Shown here one piece after another: positions 1 to 8,973 of a DNA stretch of 64,000 nt. This DNA is from Mesorhizobium sp. B2-3-12 (GTDB taxonomy: Bacteria; Pseudomonadota; Alphaproteobacteria; Rhizobiales; Rhizobiaceae). The notes under the pieces were generated by a model that was not told where the DNA came from, ran no database searches, and worked only from the letters and a program-made list of their open reading frames with translations. The position numbers and the translations under genes were made by a program. Every line of letters begins with the position of its first letter. The stretch's first letter is position 1. The stretch spans positions 124,001 through 188,000 of the forward strand of contig NZ_VFVR01000007.1 in the NCBI RefSeq assembly GCF_006442205.1, written 5' to 3'.

Positions 1-1590
1 CACAAGGGGGTTTCCACCTTGACAATGCTAGTGGTTGGCCTTCTCACTTTGGGACTATTTGAATCTATCCTGCAATTCCTTCGAAGCTATACCCTCAATC
101 ATACGACTAACCGCATCGACGTCGAGTTGGGACGGCGGCTGTTCCACCATCTGTTTCGCCTGCCAGTTGGCTATTTTGAAACACGACCCGCCGGCCAAAC
201 GGTAGCGCGAATGCGCGAACTGGAAACTATCCGAAGCTTCCTGACGGGGCAGGGGCTGACGGCGGCGCTGGATTTCTTGTTCACCCTCGTCTTCGTCGCC
301 GTTCTCTTTGTCTATTCCAGCACTTTGACGTTCGTCATTCTCGCTTCCGTCCCGGTCTACCTCCTCATTGCCCTGCTGCTACGACCGCTTCTGCGGCGTC
401 AGATCGATGAGAAATTCAACAGGGGGGCAAGATCCCAGCAGTTCCTGGTCGAATCGATCGTTGGCGCCCAGACGCTGAAGGCGGCCAGCGTGGAACCGAT
501 GATGCAGGCGCAATGGGAGGAGCGCCTTGCCTCTTATGTCAGCACCTCGTTCGATGCGACCGTGACAGGTTCTCTGGGCCAAGGGCTGATCCAATATGTG
601 AGCAAGGCGGTCAATGCGCTGATCCTGTTCCTTGGCGCTAGCGAAGTGATGTCTGGCAACATGTCGGTGGGTGAGCTCATTGCTTTCAATATGATCGCGG
701 GCCAGGTGGTTCAACCCGTGTTGCGGCTTTCGCAATTGTGGCAGGACTTCCAACAGGTCCAGGTGTCGGTGGCAAGATTGGGGGACATTCTCAATGCCCC
801 ACCCGAGCCCAGCCCGCAGAGTGTGCTGACGCTCCCGCCCATTCGCGGCCACATCGAGTTCCGAAATGTCACTATGCGCTACCGTCCCGATGCGCCGGAT
901 GTTTTGCGTAGCATCACACTTGGCATTGCAGCCGGTGAAGTAGTCGGGGTTGTCGGCCTTTCAGGCTCCGGAAAATCCACACTGTCCAAGATGGTTCAGC
1001 GTCTCTACAGCCCGGCTAGTGGGCAGATTCTCCTGGACGGCGTCGATATTGCTCAGCTCGATCCTGGCTGGCTGCGTCGGCAGATCGGTGTGGTGTTGCA
1101 AGAGAATGTCCTCTTCAACCGCACCATTCATGAGAATATTGCGCTCAGCGATCCTGCGATGCCGCGTGCCCAGGTAATACAGGCGGCGTGTCTTGCAGGC
1201 GCGGACGAGTTTATCGCCCAGCTGCCCCAAGGCTATGACACAATGATCGAAGAGAGAGGTGCTAATCTCTCTGGAGGGCAGAGGCAGCGCATAGCGATTG
1301 CCCGGGCCCTTTCCACGAATCCGAGGATATTGATCCTGGACGAGGCCACGTCGGCTCTCGATTACGAGAGCGAGCGCATAATTCAGGACAATATGCGGGC
1401 CATCGCGCAAGGGAGGACGGTGCTGATCATCGCCCATCGCCTAGCGGCCTTGCGACCCTGCAACCGAATTGTCGGCATGGCCAAAGGCGAGCTCATAGAG
1501 AGCGGCACGCATAGCCAGCTCCTGAGCAACCCAAAGGGGCTGTATGCGGGGCTCTGGGCGCTGCAAATAGAGCAGGCAAGACCAGCATGA
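1..1590 (+). CDS. Type I secretion system permease/ATPase, HlyB-like (5' end outside window)
   Basis: This is an inner-membrane ABC exporter of the HlyB/PrtD kind. It powers one-step secretion of RTX or bacteriocin-like substrates together with a HlyD adaptor and a TolC-type outer channel. The frame is open from base 1, and the residues before the first possible start (TTG at 19) continue the family pattern, so the gene starts upstream of the window. The visible part has a membrane domain (TTNRIDVELGRRLF, GYFETRPAGQTVARMRELE are typical of HlyB) and then a nucleotide-binding domain: Walker A GLSGSGKST near base 955, signature LSGGQRQRIAIARAL near 1270, Walker B ILILDEATSALD near 1330, and the H-loop IIAHR near 1425. 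Any N-terminal C39-like domain would lie off the window. The stop overlaps the next start by 4 bases (ATGA). Confidence 0.93.
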   Translation, partial: HKGVSTLTMLVVGLLTLGLFESILQFLRSYTLNHTTNRIDVELGRRLFHHLFRLPVGYFETRPAGQTVARMRELETIRSFLTGQGLTAALDFLFTLVFVAVLFVYSSTLTFVILASVPVYLLIALLLRPLLRRQIDEKFNRGARSQQFLVESIVGAQTLKAASVEPMMQAQWEERLASYVSTSFDATVTGSLGQGLIQYVSKAVNALILFLGASEVMSGNMSVGELIAFNMIAGQVVQPVLRLSQLWQDFQQVQVSVARLGDILNAPPEPSPQSVLTLPPIRGHIEFRNVTMRYRPDAPDVLRSITLGIAAGEVVGVVGLSGSGKSTLSKMVQRLYSPASGQILLDGVDIAQLDPGWLRRQIGVVLQENVLFNRTIHENIALSDPAMPRAQVIQAACLAGADEFIAQLPQGYDTMIEERGANLSGGQRQRIAIARALSTNPRILILDEATSALDYESERIIQDNMRAIAQGRTVLIIAHRLAALRPCNRIVGMAKGELIESGTHSQLLSNPKGLYAGLWALQIEQARPA

Positions 1591-3116
1591 AGCGCAATCT
1601 GGTATCGGGGGCCAAGGAGAGGACCGGTCAGACGCACCAGTCAGGGCAAATCAGGGGGCGTGACCTGCAGTTCCTGCCGGCTGCTTTGGAGATTCTGGAG
1701 ACACCGACGCCGCCAGTGGCAACCACCTTCATGATGACCATCTGTGCCTTTGCGGCGGCAGCCATTCTCTGGTCCTTCATCGGCCATCTCGATGTAGATG
1801 CGGTTGCCCCAGGCAAAATTGAGGCTTTGGGACATGCCAAGGTCGTTGAAGCTATCGATCCGGGCAAGCTTGCTTTCATCCATGTGGAGCCTGGATCAAA
1901 TGTTCATTCCGGTGATCTTCTTGTGGAATTCGACCCCGCTGAGAGCCGGGCAGAACTCGACGCGGCGCAAAGCGAACTCTACGCAGCCCAGGCTGAGATA
2001 GTCCGCAGGCGCTTCGCCATCGGACAGGTTCAGGGATTGGCGGTGAAGTTGCAGGCTGATTCGGACCAAACGGCGCCCGCCGCTGCTTTGGTTCCAATCA
2101 TTCAAACCTCAGCAGATGTGGGATGGACGGCCCCTATTCCATCGGAGACCCGTCAACGGGAGCAGGCTGTGCTTCAAGCCGATTTTGCGGTTTTGGCCTC
2201 GACATTGGAAAGTCTCGACAAGCAGTCAATGGGCAGACACGCCAGCCTGACACGCCTGCATATGAGTATCGCCCATGAGAATGACCTGATTGAAACCCTT
2301 TCGCAGGCCGCCGCAATGCGCCAAGAGTCTGTGGTTAGGGAGGTCGATAGCAAGATCAATCTTTATGATGCCCAAGCGGAGCTGGAGAAATCTCAATCAC
2401 AACTGGCTTCCGACACAGGCCAGCTGGCAGAAGGACAGGCGGCGCTTGACGAGACTTCCAGTGACAAGCGCAAGGCGGTGGAACAATTCCTAGCCGATTA
2501 TGCCGGCAAGTTGGCTGACGCCGAGAAGCACGGCGATGACGAAGCCCAGGCCGTCAACAAAGCCGAAGCGCAGTTGGCGCACACAAGACTTACCGCGCCG
2601 GTCGACGGGATCGTTCAAGATCTCGCCGCCACCACAATCGGCCAAGTCTTTACCACCGGCCAGCAGATCATGACGATAGCCCCCGCCAAACCCAGCCTCC
2701 AGGTGGAGGCCTTGGTTCCCAACACCGACATCGGATTCCTGAAACTTGGCCAGGGCGCTGTTATCAAGGTAGATGCATTCCCGTTTACCCGCTTCGGCAC
2801 AGTCCGCGGTCATATCGTCCGGATCGCTGCGGGAGCCGTTGAAGAACAGGAGGCCAAGCGGCAGTTGGCCGACGCCGTCGCAGCGGCCAATGAGGCCACA
2901 TCTTCCGCCGGTGTATCGCCTGGGTCGGCCCCAAGCTTTGTGTTCCCCATCACCATTGCACTGGATCAGAACAGCATTGCCGTCGACGGCGCCGATATCC
3001 CGCTCGCCTCCGGCATGAGCGTGGTCGCCGAAGTTCGTACCGGCGAGCGCCGCATCATCGATTATCTGGTCTCGCCTTTGTCTAAAATTTCCAGCGAGGC
3101 GTTCAAGGAGAGATGA
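1587..3116 (+). CDS. HlyD-family periplasmic adaptor of type I secretion
   Basis: This 509-residue membrane fusion protein links the preceding ABC exporter to an outer-membrane channel. It has one N-terminal transmembrane segment (about residues 46-66, MTICAFAAAAILWSFIG) and then a biotinyl-lipoyl-like half motif (GKIEALGHAKVVEAIDPG). A long alpha-helical coiled-coil region rich in A, E, Q and L follows at about 110-330. The second lipoyl half (LTAPVDGIVQDLAATTIGQV) and a beta-barrel domain ending in ERRIIDYLVSPL complete the protein, and this end is typical of HlyD/PrtE proteins. The start codon lies inside the exporter stop (ATGA at 1587-1590), so the two are translationally coupled. No TolC-like gene is visible downstream, so the outer-membrane partner must be encoded elsewhere. 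Confidence 0.92.
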   Translation: MKRNLVSGAKERTGQTHQSGQIRGRDLQFLPAALEILETPTPPVATTFMMTICAFAAAAILWSFIGHLDVDAVAPGKIEALGHAKVVEAIDPGKLAFIHVEPGSNVHSGDLLVEFDPAESRAELDAAQSELYAAQAEIVRRRFAIGQVQGLAVKLQADSDQTAPAAALVPIIQTSADVGWTAPIPSETRQREQAVLQADFAVLASTLESLDKQSMGRHASLTRLHMSIAHENDLIETLSQAAAMRQESVVREVDSKINLYDAQAELEKSQSQLASDTGQLAEGQAALDETSSDKRKAVEQFLADYAGKLADAEKHGDDEAQAVNKAEAQLAHTRLTAPVDGIVQDLAATTIGQVFTTGQQIMTIAPAKPSLQVEALVPNTDIGFLKLGQGAVIKVDAFPFTRFGTVRGHIVRIAAGAVEEQEAKRQLADAVAAANEATSSAGVSPGSAPSFVFPITIALDQNSIAVDGADIPLASGMSVVAEVRTGERRIIDYLVSPLSKISSEAFKER

Positions 3117-3252
3117 TGTGGCAGCAGCGGCAGCACGCGTCTCCAACTCCTCACCAACACGAGGTCCATTCGATCCGCCAAACGTGAGCCAGAGAAAATA
3201 CTGACAGTACGTTCTGCCTGCTCCATCGACACCAGCCGGAAAGCTCTATCCC

Positions 3253-3627
3253 ATGAGGTCTAACAAACTTGCTATCCTCCTCACCTTGGCCGGCTTTCTA
3301 AGTCTGGGCCTTGCATCTCTTGCGAATGCCGATCCGTGTCCGTGGCGACTGCATATCTATTTCGGCCAAGAGACCACCGGCAGCGCAATGGCGCATAGCG
3401 GCCAACAATGCGTATTCCCTGTCTACGCCCATGGCAGTAGCTACTCGAGCCTGAAAATTATTTCCGCTCCTCAACACGGCGTCACTAAGGCCACGAGCCG
3501 ATCAAGCTTCACTTATCAATCCGAAAGTGGTTACAAGGGCACCGACACCTTTGTTTTCGCCGTTACGGGAAAGAGTGCCGCGCGCTCGGGTACCTCGAAA
3601 ATCACGATGAACATCAAAGTTGACTAA
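3253..3627 (+). CDS. Small secreted Ig-like domain protein
   Basis: This 124-residue protein starts with a clear Sec signal peptide (KLAILLTLAGFLSLGLASLANA, cleavage expected near residue 26). The mature part is a single beta-rich domain. It ends in SGYKGTDTFVFAVTGKSA and KITMNIKV, the pattern of bacterial Ig-like or cadherin-like modules in which G-x-D-T-F precedes the last strands. Two cysteines (CPW and QQC) could form a disulfide in the periplasm. It lies 136 bases downstream of the HlyD gene on the same strand. With a Sec signal and no RTX or GG leader it is unlikely to be the substrate of that exporter. The function is unknown. Confidence 0.7.
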   Translation: MRSNKLAILLTLAGFLSLGLASLANADPCPWRLHIYFGQETTGSAMAHSGQQCVFPVYAHGSSYSSLKIISAPQHGVTKATSRSSFTYQSESGYKGTDTFVFAVTGKSAARSGTSKITMNIKVD

Positions 3628-3851
3628 GCCGCGGTCAACTCCGGTACTTGATTGCGCTGTCAGGTGGTTCATGAAAGGCCCAGTCTTGTGGCGAATCTTT
3701 CCGTAAGCGCGCATTTCCGTGCCTTTTCAGTCAGTGCTAGTCTAAATTACGGAACTGCGGAGTGAATGGCAGGCCAATGACGTCAGAAACGTTCAACGCC
3801 CTTCTTCGAAAGTCGCATACAAGGGCAGCCTGGAATTGCCAGTAGTTTGTC

Positions 3852-4775
3852 TCAACCGCCTCTCTGCGCTGCGGTCCCTGCCTCGATTCTTAACTGCTCC
3901 ATTCGGTGGCGGCAGATTGATTCAATGCGATCTATGAGATCCGAGACGCGTTCTGCAAGCCACTGAAGCGCTTCATCCGTGATTGCGAAGTGCCGCGAAT
4001 AGCGCGCCTTGACATAGGCCTCATTGAGGATGTTGAACCACGCAACGAAACGCTGTTGCTCACGAGGCCATGCTTCGGCCAGTTCTTGGACCTGATCCTC
4101 GGCGAGGCTGCGCAGGAATTTTATGTTGTGAGAGGCGGGGCTGTAGTTCGTCAGCACCAGCAACAATGCCGCATAGGCTTGCTCGATCGACTGATGAAGG
4201 AGGAACGCGCTCTCCTTAAGCCTCCCCTTGGTAGCGAAGAATTCCGCACCCTCGGCAAACGTTCTAGCCTGAGGAAGACGCTCCGCAACATAGTCCCCTG
4301 CCAGCCGAAAAGCCTCCGCAGGGCCTGAAGGCACGGGATTGGCGAGAGGCTCTTCGTCGAGCTCGTAAAGGACAATCCCGTCCCGACGGATATCGACAAA
4401 GAAATACTGCCCTTCGCGCAGTGCGGTGTTTACCTCGCGGCGTGAGTGCACGATGAAGCTTACCGGAGTGTCGATCTCTCGCATCAACCGGTCGGCTGCT
4501 GCCTGCCAGTAGCTGGCGAAATCGGTAAGCTTTCGATTGTTGACCACCACCAGGAGATCGAAATCTGAACGGTAGCCTTTCTTGGTATGCGGCTCGTCGA
4601 CCCAGTCGCCACGGGCGTAGGACCCGAAGAGGATGATCTTCAGGATGCGGCCGCGCTTCTTGAAATCGGCCGTTCCGCCTTTTAGCGCGTCTTCGAGCTC
4701 CTCAAGAAGGACCTCGACAGTCCTGGTCAGCTCACGCTGCTTTGGCGGTGGGAGATGATCGATGCTGGATTTCAT
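3852..4775 (-). CDS. MNT-HEPN fusion: nucleotidyltransferase plus HEPN domain protein
   Basis: The protein is about 307 residues long. The N-terminal half is a minimal nucleotidyltransferase domain with the family motif GSYARGDW and the metal-binding SDFDLLVV. The C-terminal half (from about residue 165) is a helical HEPN domain with KESAFLLHQSIEQAYAALLLVL and a basic KARYSRHF stretch near the position of the HEPN R-x(4-6)-H motif, here with tighter spacing. Separate MNT and HEPN proteins form toxin-antitoxin pairs in which MNT can AMPylate the HEPN RNase. A fused version may be self-neutralising or a regulator. ATG at 4775 is preferred over TTG at 4781. A frameshifted MbcA/ParS-like antitoxin gene lies just upstream on the same strand. 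Confidence 0.85.
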   Translation of the reverse strand: MKSSIDHLPPPKQRELTRTVEVLLEELEDALKGGTADFKKRGRILKIILFGSYARGDWVDEPHTKKGYRSDFDLLVVVNNRKLTDFASYWQAAADRLMREIDTPVSFIVHSRREVNTALREGQYFFVDIRRDGIVLYELDEEPLANPVPSGPAEAFRLAGDYVAERLPQARTFAEGAEFFATKGRLKESAFLLHQSIEQAYAALLLVLTNYSPASHNIKFLRSLAEDQVQELAEAWPREQQRFVAWFNILNEAYVKARYSRHFAITDEALQWLAERVSDLIDRIESICRHRMEQLRIEAGTAAQRGG

Positions 4776-4868
4776 AAACAAGGGTCGGCTGCCTACTACA
4801 TATGCATAGCCGGGGAAAGCTACGAATCCCCATAATGATCCACCGGATCATGTGAAGCAACGCTAATG

Positions 4869-5349
4869 TCATTTTTGTATTGTGATGATTTTGTTGCGCC
4901 TATGTGAAGAGCATTGCAACGCGCAAATTCTGCAATGGACGATCCCGTTTTTCCTGGCCCGGGCGACTTTCATCCGCGCTCCGTTCTCGTGGTCCCCGAC
5001 GAAGCCCAGAACTGCTTCGACTTGGCCGCCGGCGACAAGCCGCCGTGCTATGGCCATAGTCGGCGATAAGTCCATTGCGGTACCAGTAGATGGCCTCCTC
5101 TGCGGCGCCGGTGCATTCCGTTGCGGCTGAAATCACTTTCACCACCTCGCGCATCCGACCCTGCAGTCGATCCAATGACGGGCTACGGAGCGTGTTGCGG
5201 TGAACATCTGTCAATCGCGCCAGGTTGGTCAATTTTACCCCCAGCGCCTGCGATAGGTGCTTCGAGGCGATATGGGGCGTGCCGGGTTCCTGCAAGCTAT
5301 AGATGAAACCTGAGAGCTCTTTCGATTGCGCGAGCCGTGCGTGGGTCAC
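4869..5349 (-). pseudogene. MbcA/ParS/Xre-type antitoxin-like gene, frameshifted
   Basis: Two overlapping reading frames on the minus strand together give one protein. The first part (from ATG at 5349) reads ASKHLSQALGVKLTNLARLTDVHRNTL and AEEAIYWYRNGLIADYGHSTA. The family then continues in another frame as RRLVAGGQVEAVLGFVGDH. The join at about 5040-5055 needs a one- or two-base shift. The product resembles the DUF2384 (MbcA/ParS/Xre toxin-binding) family, whose members pair with RES-domain toxins. No RES toxin gene is next to it; the downstream same-strand neighbour is the MNT-HEPN gene. It is either a true pseudogene or a sequencing indel. Confidence 0.65.
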
Positions 5350-5700
5350 GACAAATCTCCGAATGTTCTCCTAGGCACGACATATCCATATTTCAGTTCA
5401 TAGCAAGTGGACAGCGCTAACACCTTGTAGGGCATTCAACGCCTACCCATTATTGAATTGATGGTACCGGGCGCAACGCGCCGCATGTCGTCGGTAGAAG
5501 TCCGCCTGTCTAGCCAGCGTCTCGTGATGTTCGACTGCCGGCGGCCAGACGTGACAGGCTGCCCATTGAAGTTATCAGGACGAATGCCGTGCGGCACACC
5601 TTGCCGGGGGCGGTCTGCCCCGCGTCCCGCCTGCGTCGGCGCTATGCTGACGCTCCTTAGGCCGCCCTGTTAAACCGGTCTCGGCGTCACGAACCGGCCC

Positions 5701-5743
5701 GACGATGAAATGACAATGTCCGTGCGGCGGACATTTCATCGTC
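5701..5743. repeat. Imperfect inverted repeat with a strong stem
   Basis: The outer arms GACGATGAAATG and CATTTCATCGTC are exact reverse complements. An alternative inner pairing uses ATGTCCG with CGGACAT around a TGCGG loop. It could be a REP-like element, the remnant of a mobile-element end or a transcription hairpin. No T-tract follows and no transposase is visible nearby. Confidence 0.55.
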
Positions 5744-5913
5744 TGCGCTTTGTACGCCCTCAGTTGCTTGGGCCGCTGCGCGGCGCAGCCGACACCGATG
5801 GAGACCTCCTGGGAGGAATGCGACGCGTTGAGATCTTAAAAGTTGCTGAAGGCGGCCGGGATTTGTGTCGGGCCAAGATAGCGTGGTTTGGTGAATCCAA
5901 TACAGTATTCTAT

Positions 5914-5932
5914 ATCACAACTTTCTGGTGAT
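5914..5932. promoter_or_regulatory. Possible HipB operator/promoter dyad upstream of hipBA
   Basis: The dyad ATCAC-N9-GTGAT lies about 93 bases before hipB in an AT-rich stretch that contains TATA-like boxes (TATAATAT near 5977). HipB-type antitoxins usually repress their own promoter through a dyad; the E. coli type is TATCC-N8-GGATA. The match is only partial and the assignment is an inference. Confidence 0.3.
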
Positions 5933-6024
5933 CATTATGCTATATCGTTCGATTGACAGAGACTGAGGAGGTCGGTAGATATAATATCCTGATCACTTTG
6001 CCCTTTTGATCCGGATTCTACATC

Positions 6025-6615
6025 ATGGCCTACCAGAGCGAAAACCTGATCGCGCAAGCGCGCGAAATCCGCGAGGCATCCCGCGTCAGTCAACGCGCGC
6101 TCAGCGAGCGGGCTGGGCTGACGCAGAGCCACATTTCCCAAATCGAGAGCGGCAAGATGGAGCCGGGACTGTCGAGCTTCATCGACTTGACCCGCGCGCT
6201 TGATCTCGAGGTCATGCTTGTCCCGAAGAAGCTCGTGCCTGCCGTGTTGGGTCTGGTGAAGGCCCAGGCAACGCCCGACATGCATATCCATGCCGGTCAG
6301 CCAAACGACAAGCGCTTTGCCCGTGCCGAGCGCTTGGTCAAGAAAATGAAGCACCTTTACGGCAGCTCAGCCGACCTCGATCGCATCGAGGATACGCTTC
6401 GGTTTCTGCGGCGGGTGAATCTCAGAGATCAAGAGATGCAGTTGGTGCGCGAGCTGATCGCCCGCCTTGAGCGCTATCAGGCGAGCGCCCAAGCAGCACC
6501 TGTTGTGCGTGACATCGCACAGAACCTGCAGCGCCTGCGCAACTCGATCGCCCACCCCGCTCCGTCGGAACCACGACCCGCCTATTCGCTGGATGATGGA
6601 GATGCGGATGCCTGA
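6025..6615 (+). CDS. hipB: HipB-like XRE antitoxin/repressor with long C-terminal extension
   Basis: This 196-residue protein carries an N-terminal XRE helix-turn-helix (about residues 8-65, with SQRALSERAGLTQSHISQIESGK and the continuation FIDLTRALDLEVMLVP). HipB normally binds HipA and represses the hipBA promoter. Classic HipB is about 90 residues; here about 110 extra, mostly helical and charged residues follow (KRFARAERLVKKMK, LQRLRNSIAHP). The extension may be an additional HipA-contact or dimerisation part. The hipA start lies within the end of this gene (8-base overlap at 6608-6615), which supports a co-translated pair. Confidence 0.85.
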   Translation: MAYQSENLIAQAREIREASRVSQRALSERAGLTQSHISQIESGKMEPGLSSFIDLTRALDLEVMLVPKKLVPAVLGLVKAQATPDMHIHAGQPNDKRFARAERLVKKMKHLYGSSADLDRIEDTLRFLRRVNLRDQEMQLVRELIARLERYQASAQAAPVVRDIAQNLQRLRNSIAHPAPSEPRPAYSLDDGDADA

Positions 6616-7837
6616 TGTCTCGGTTCTGGATGTACGGCTCTACGATGAGTCTATTGGCACGCTGACCCACCTGCAGGGCGATCGGACGATCTTTGCGTTC
6701 AACGAAGCCTACGTCGAGAATCCGCATCGACCGACCCTCAGCCTGTCGTTCAAGGATGACCTGGGCGGCCTCATTACCAAAAGTCGACCTACGCAGCGGG
6801 TGGTGCCGCCGTTCTTCTCGAACCTTTTGCCGGAGGGCGGCCTGCGCCGCTATCTCGCTGAGCGGGCCGGGGTCAATCAGCAGCGCGAATTCTTCCTGCT
6901 CTGGGTGCTGGGGCTCGACCTGCCCGGAGCACTCTCGATCCATCCCGCGGCCGGTGAAGGCCTCCCACCTGGTAATGAGGAGGATCTTCCGAAGAACGCC
7001 AAACCCAATGCGCTGCGCTTTTCGCTCGCCGGTGTGCAGCTCAAATTCTCCGCGTTTCAGAACGCAGGGAAGGGCGGCGGCCTGACCATTCCCGCCGAGG
7101 GCGTCGGCGGATCGTGGATCGTTAAGCTCCCGTCCCAGCAGTACACCGGCGTTCCGGAAAACGAATTTTCGATGATGACGATCGCCGGAATGATCGGCAT
7201 GGAGGTGCCCATCATCAACCTGGTCGATCTCGATGCAATCGCCGGCATTCCCGAAGGAGTGGGTGAGTTAAGAGGGCAGGCGCTTGCTATCAGCCGCTTC
7301 GACCGATCCGGTGACGGTCCTATCCACACCGAAGATTTCGCGCAGGTGTTCGGGGTCTTCCCGGACGACAAGTACAGGCGTGCAAATTACGCCAACGTCG
7401 CGCGCGTGATCGGCACCGAAGCGGGCAATGGTGGCGCGGCCGAGTTCATTCGCCGCCTCGTGTTTAGCGCGCTGATCGGCAATGGCGACATGCACCTCAA
7501 GAACTGGTCGCTGATCTATCCGGACCGGCGTTCGGCCGCGCTCTCGCCGGCCTATGACCTGGTGTCGACCATTCCCTATATTAAGGGCGAGGACACGGCT
7601 GCGCTTAATTACTCTCGGACCAAGAAGATGGCCAAGCTCGATACCGATGAGCTTCGGCATCTGGCGGCCAAGGCACTTCTGCCAGAAAAGCTTGTCGTCA
7701 ACACCGCCGCCGAAACCGTCCGACGATTTCGGCAAGTCTGGGAGGCTGAGAAAACGCATCTTCCTCTCGCCGATACCGTCGTGAAGGCAATCGATGCGCA
7801 CGCTCCGACCGTGCCACTATTTAGCGAACTCGCATGA
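6608..7837 (+). CDS. hipA: HipA-like serine/threonine kinase toxin
   Basis: This 409-residue HipA-family protein is a growth-arresting Ser/Thr kinase; E. coli HipA phosphorylates glutamyl-tRNA synthetase. The HipA N-terminal region (SLSFKDD, VPPFFSNLLPEGGLRRYLAE) is followed by the kinase-like region with LKFSAF, NEFSMMTIAG and AISRFDR. The catalytic stretch GNGDMHLKNWS lies near residue 291 and the metal-binding SPAYDLV near 314. These motifs look intact, so the toxin is probably active. ATG at 6608 is chosen because GGAG sits six bases upstream and the N-terminus then matches the family; ATG at 6602 is also possible. It overlaps hipB, the expected order for this module. Confidence 0.9.
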   Translation: MPDVSVLDVRLYDESIGTLTHLQGDRTIFAFNEAYVENPHRPTLSLSFKDDLGGLITKSRPTQRVVPPFFSNLLPEGGLRRYLAERAGVNQQREFFLLWVLGLDLPGALSIHPAAGEGLPPGNEEDLPKNAKPNALRFSLAGVQLKFSAFQNAGKGGGLTIPAEGVGGSWIVKLPSQQYTGVPENEFSMMTIAGMIGMEVPIINLVDLDAIAGIPEGVGELRGQALAISRFDRSGDGPIHTEDFAQVFGVFPDDKYRRANYANVARVIGTEAGNGGAAEFIRRLVFSALIGNGDMHLKNWSLIYPDRRSAALSPAYDLVSTIPYIKGEDTAALNYSRTKKMAKLDTDELRHLAAKALLPEKLVVNTAAETVRRFRQVWEAEKTHLPLADTVVKAIDAHAPTVPLFSELA

Positions 7838-8239
7838 TCAACACACGCCTCGGCACGCCGTCGCCTTGAGAGCATTCGATCTGGGCTTTCTATCGGGTCT
7901 CCGAGGGTTTAGGTAAGCCTCTTCTATGTTTTGCGCGTCTGAATGTAGGGTGTGCCGCAGTTTTCAGTCTCGAAGTTGTGCATCGGCGAATGGGTACCGT
8001 AAAAATAAAACGCAGCAGCGCGCCGCGCTCAAATTTGGCATCATCTGACGTTTGTCCGGGGACATCGATTTGCCTTCCCGCCTTGCCGAGGAGCATGGGC
8101 CATCATATCTGGACCCCCTCCGTTGCCCAACGCTGTCGGGTTTTGCTAACGAGGCTTTGACCTGGTCGCTGTGGTTTGAACGAACTGGACTTCAACAGAG
8201 CTGGCCTGAGCTTCGGTTCCAGCCGGGAGAGCGCCTGCA
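7838..8239. other. Region without a supported gene
   Basis: About 400 bases between hipA and the decayed yhaO-like gene. Open frames exist on both strands, but none has a recognisable domain. No terminator-quality hairpin stood out after hipA. The stretch may be part of the same decayed segment as the following pseudogene. Confidence 0.4.
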
Positions 8240-8973
8240 ATGGCATTTCGATTTGTTCATACGGCCGACATCCGTCTCGATTCCCCTTTGCGCTCACTTG
8301 CGCTGCGCAATCCGGAGCTTGCCGAGTTCGTCGGGGATGCCAGCCGCCAGGCGTTCACCGCGATCGTGAATGCCTGGAGGAGCGTGTCGACGCTCTCGTT
8401 GTTGCCGGCGATCTTTACGATGGTGACCAGACCTCGATGAAGACGGCACGTTTTCTGGCCTCGCAGATGACGCGCCTGCACCAGGCCGGCGTCAGGGTCT
8501 ACATGATCCGCGGCAACCACGACGCCATGTCGCGAATTGCGAAGCAGCTAGTCTCGCCAGACACGGCGACCATCTTTGGCGGTCGCTGCCAATCCGTGAT
8601 CCAGCCTGGCGCTGGAATGGACGTCGCGTTCCATGGGTTGAGCTTCGCCAGTCCGAAGGCGCCCGAAAGCCTGCTGCCCCCGGCCCACGGGAGGGAGCTG
8701 TCAACATCGGCATCGTGCACACGAGCCTGGCCGGCTCCCCAGGCCATGACGTCTACGCACGCGAGCACGCTCGTTATGCCAGGGATTCCTCAGGGGAGAG
8801 ATATCAACGAAGCCGGCGAGAAGTCGGTCACGCTGGTGACCATTCGCGATGAGCGCTCTGTCGAGATTGAGGAGAGGCTCACTAGTGTCGCGCAGTTCGA
8901 GCGCGTGAGCGTCGACTTGACCGGGGCGTTGGGAATGGAGCGAGGCCATCGCCCGCATCCGATCAGGGCTTGA
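8240..8973 (+). pseudogene. YhaO/SbcD-like DNA repair metallophosphoesterase, decayed
   Basis: The start (MAFRFVHTADIRLDSPLRSLAL) matches the N-terminus of YhaO-type calcineurin-like exonucleases. The frame is lost near 8380 and the family continues in another frame with VDALVVAGDLYDGDQTSMKTARFL and YMIRGNHDAMSRI (metal-binding GDLYD and GNHD). After about 8690 the middle of the domain is scrambled or deleted, then VMPGIPQGRDINEAGEKSVTLV and VEIEERLTSVAQFERV resume. One metal ligand is changed at the start (TADIRLDS where TADIHLDS is usual). The usual partner, a YhaN-like AAA ATPase, is absent downstream. The gene is therefore broken by at least one frameshift and an internal loss. Confidence 0.8.

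Larger units (their letters stand above)
5350..6024. other. Intergenic region without a convincing gene
   Basis: Short open frames exist here (about 5458-5673 and 5710-5931), but they have arginine- and proline-rich composition typical of chance translation and no recognisable domain. The region holds an inverted repeat at 5701-5743 and an AT-rich hipBA promoter area from about 5885. Confidence 0.5.

Noticed and set aside
5458..5931. Two small plus-strand frames considered as genes
   Set aside because: Atypical composition, no ribosome site and no family resemblance; one of them covers the inverted repeat.
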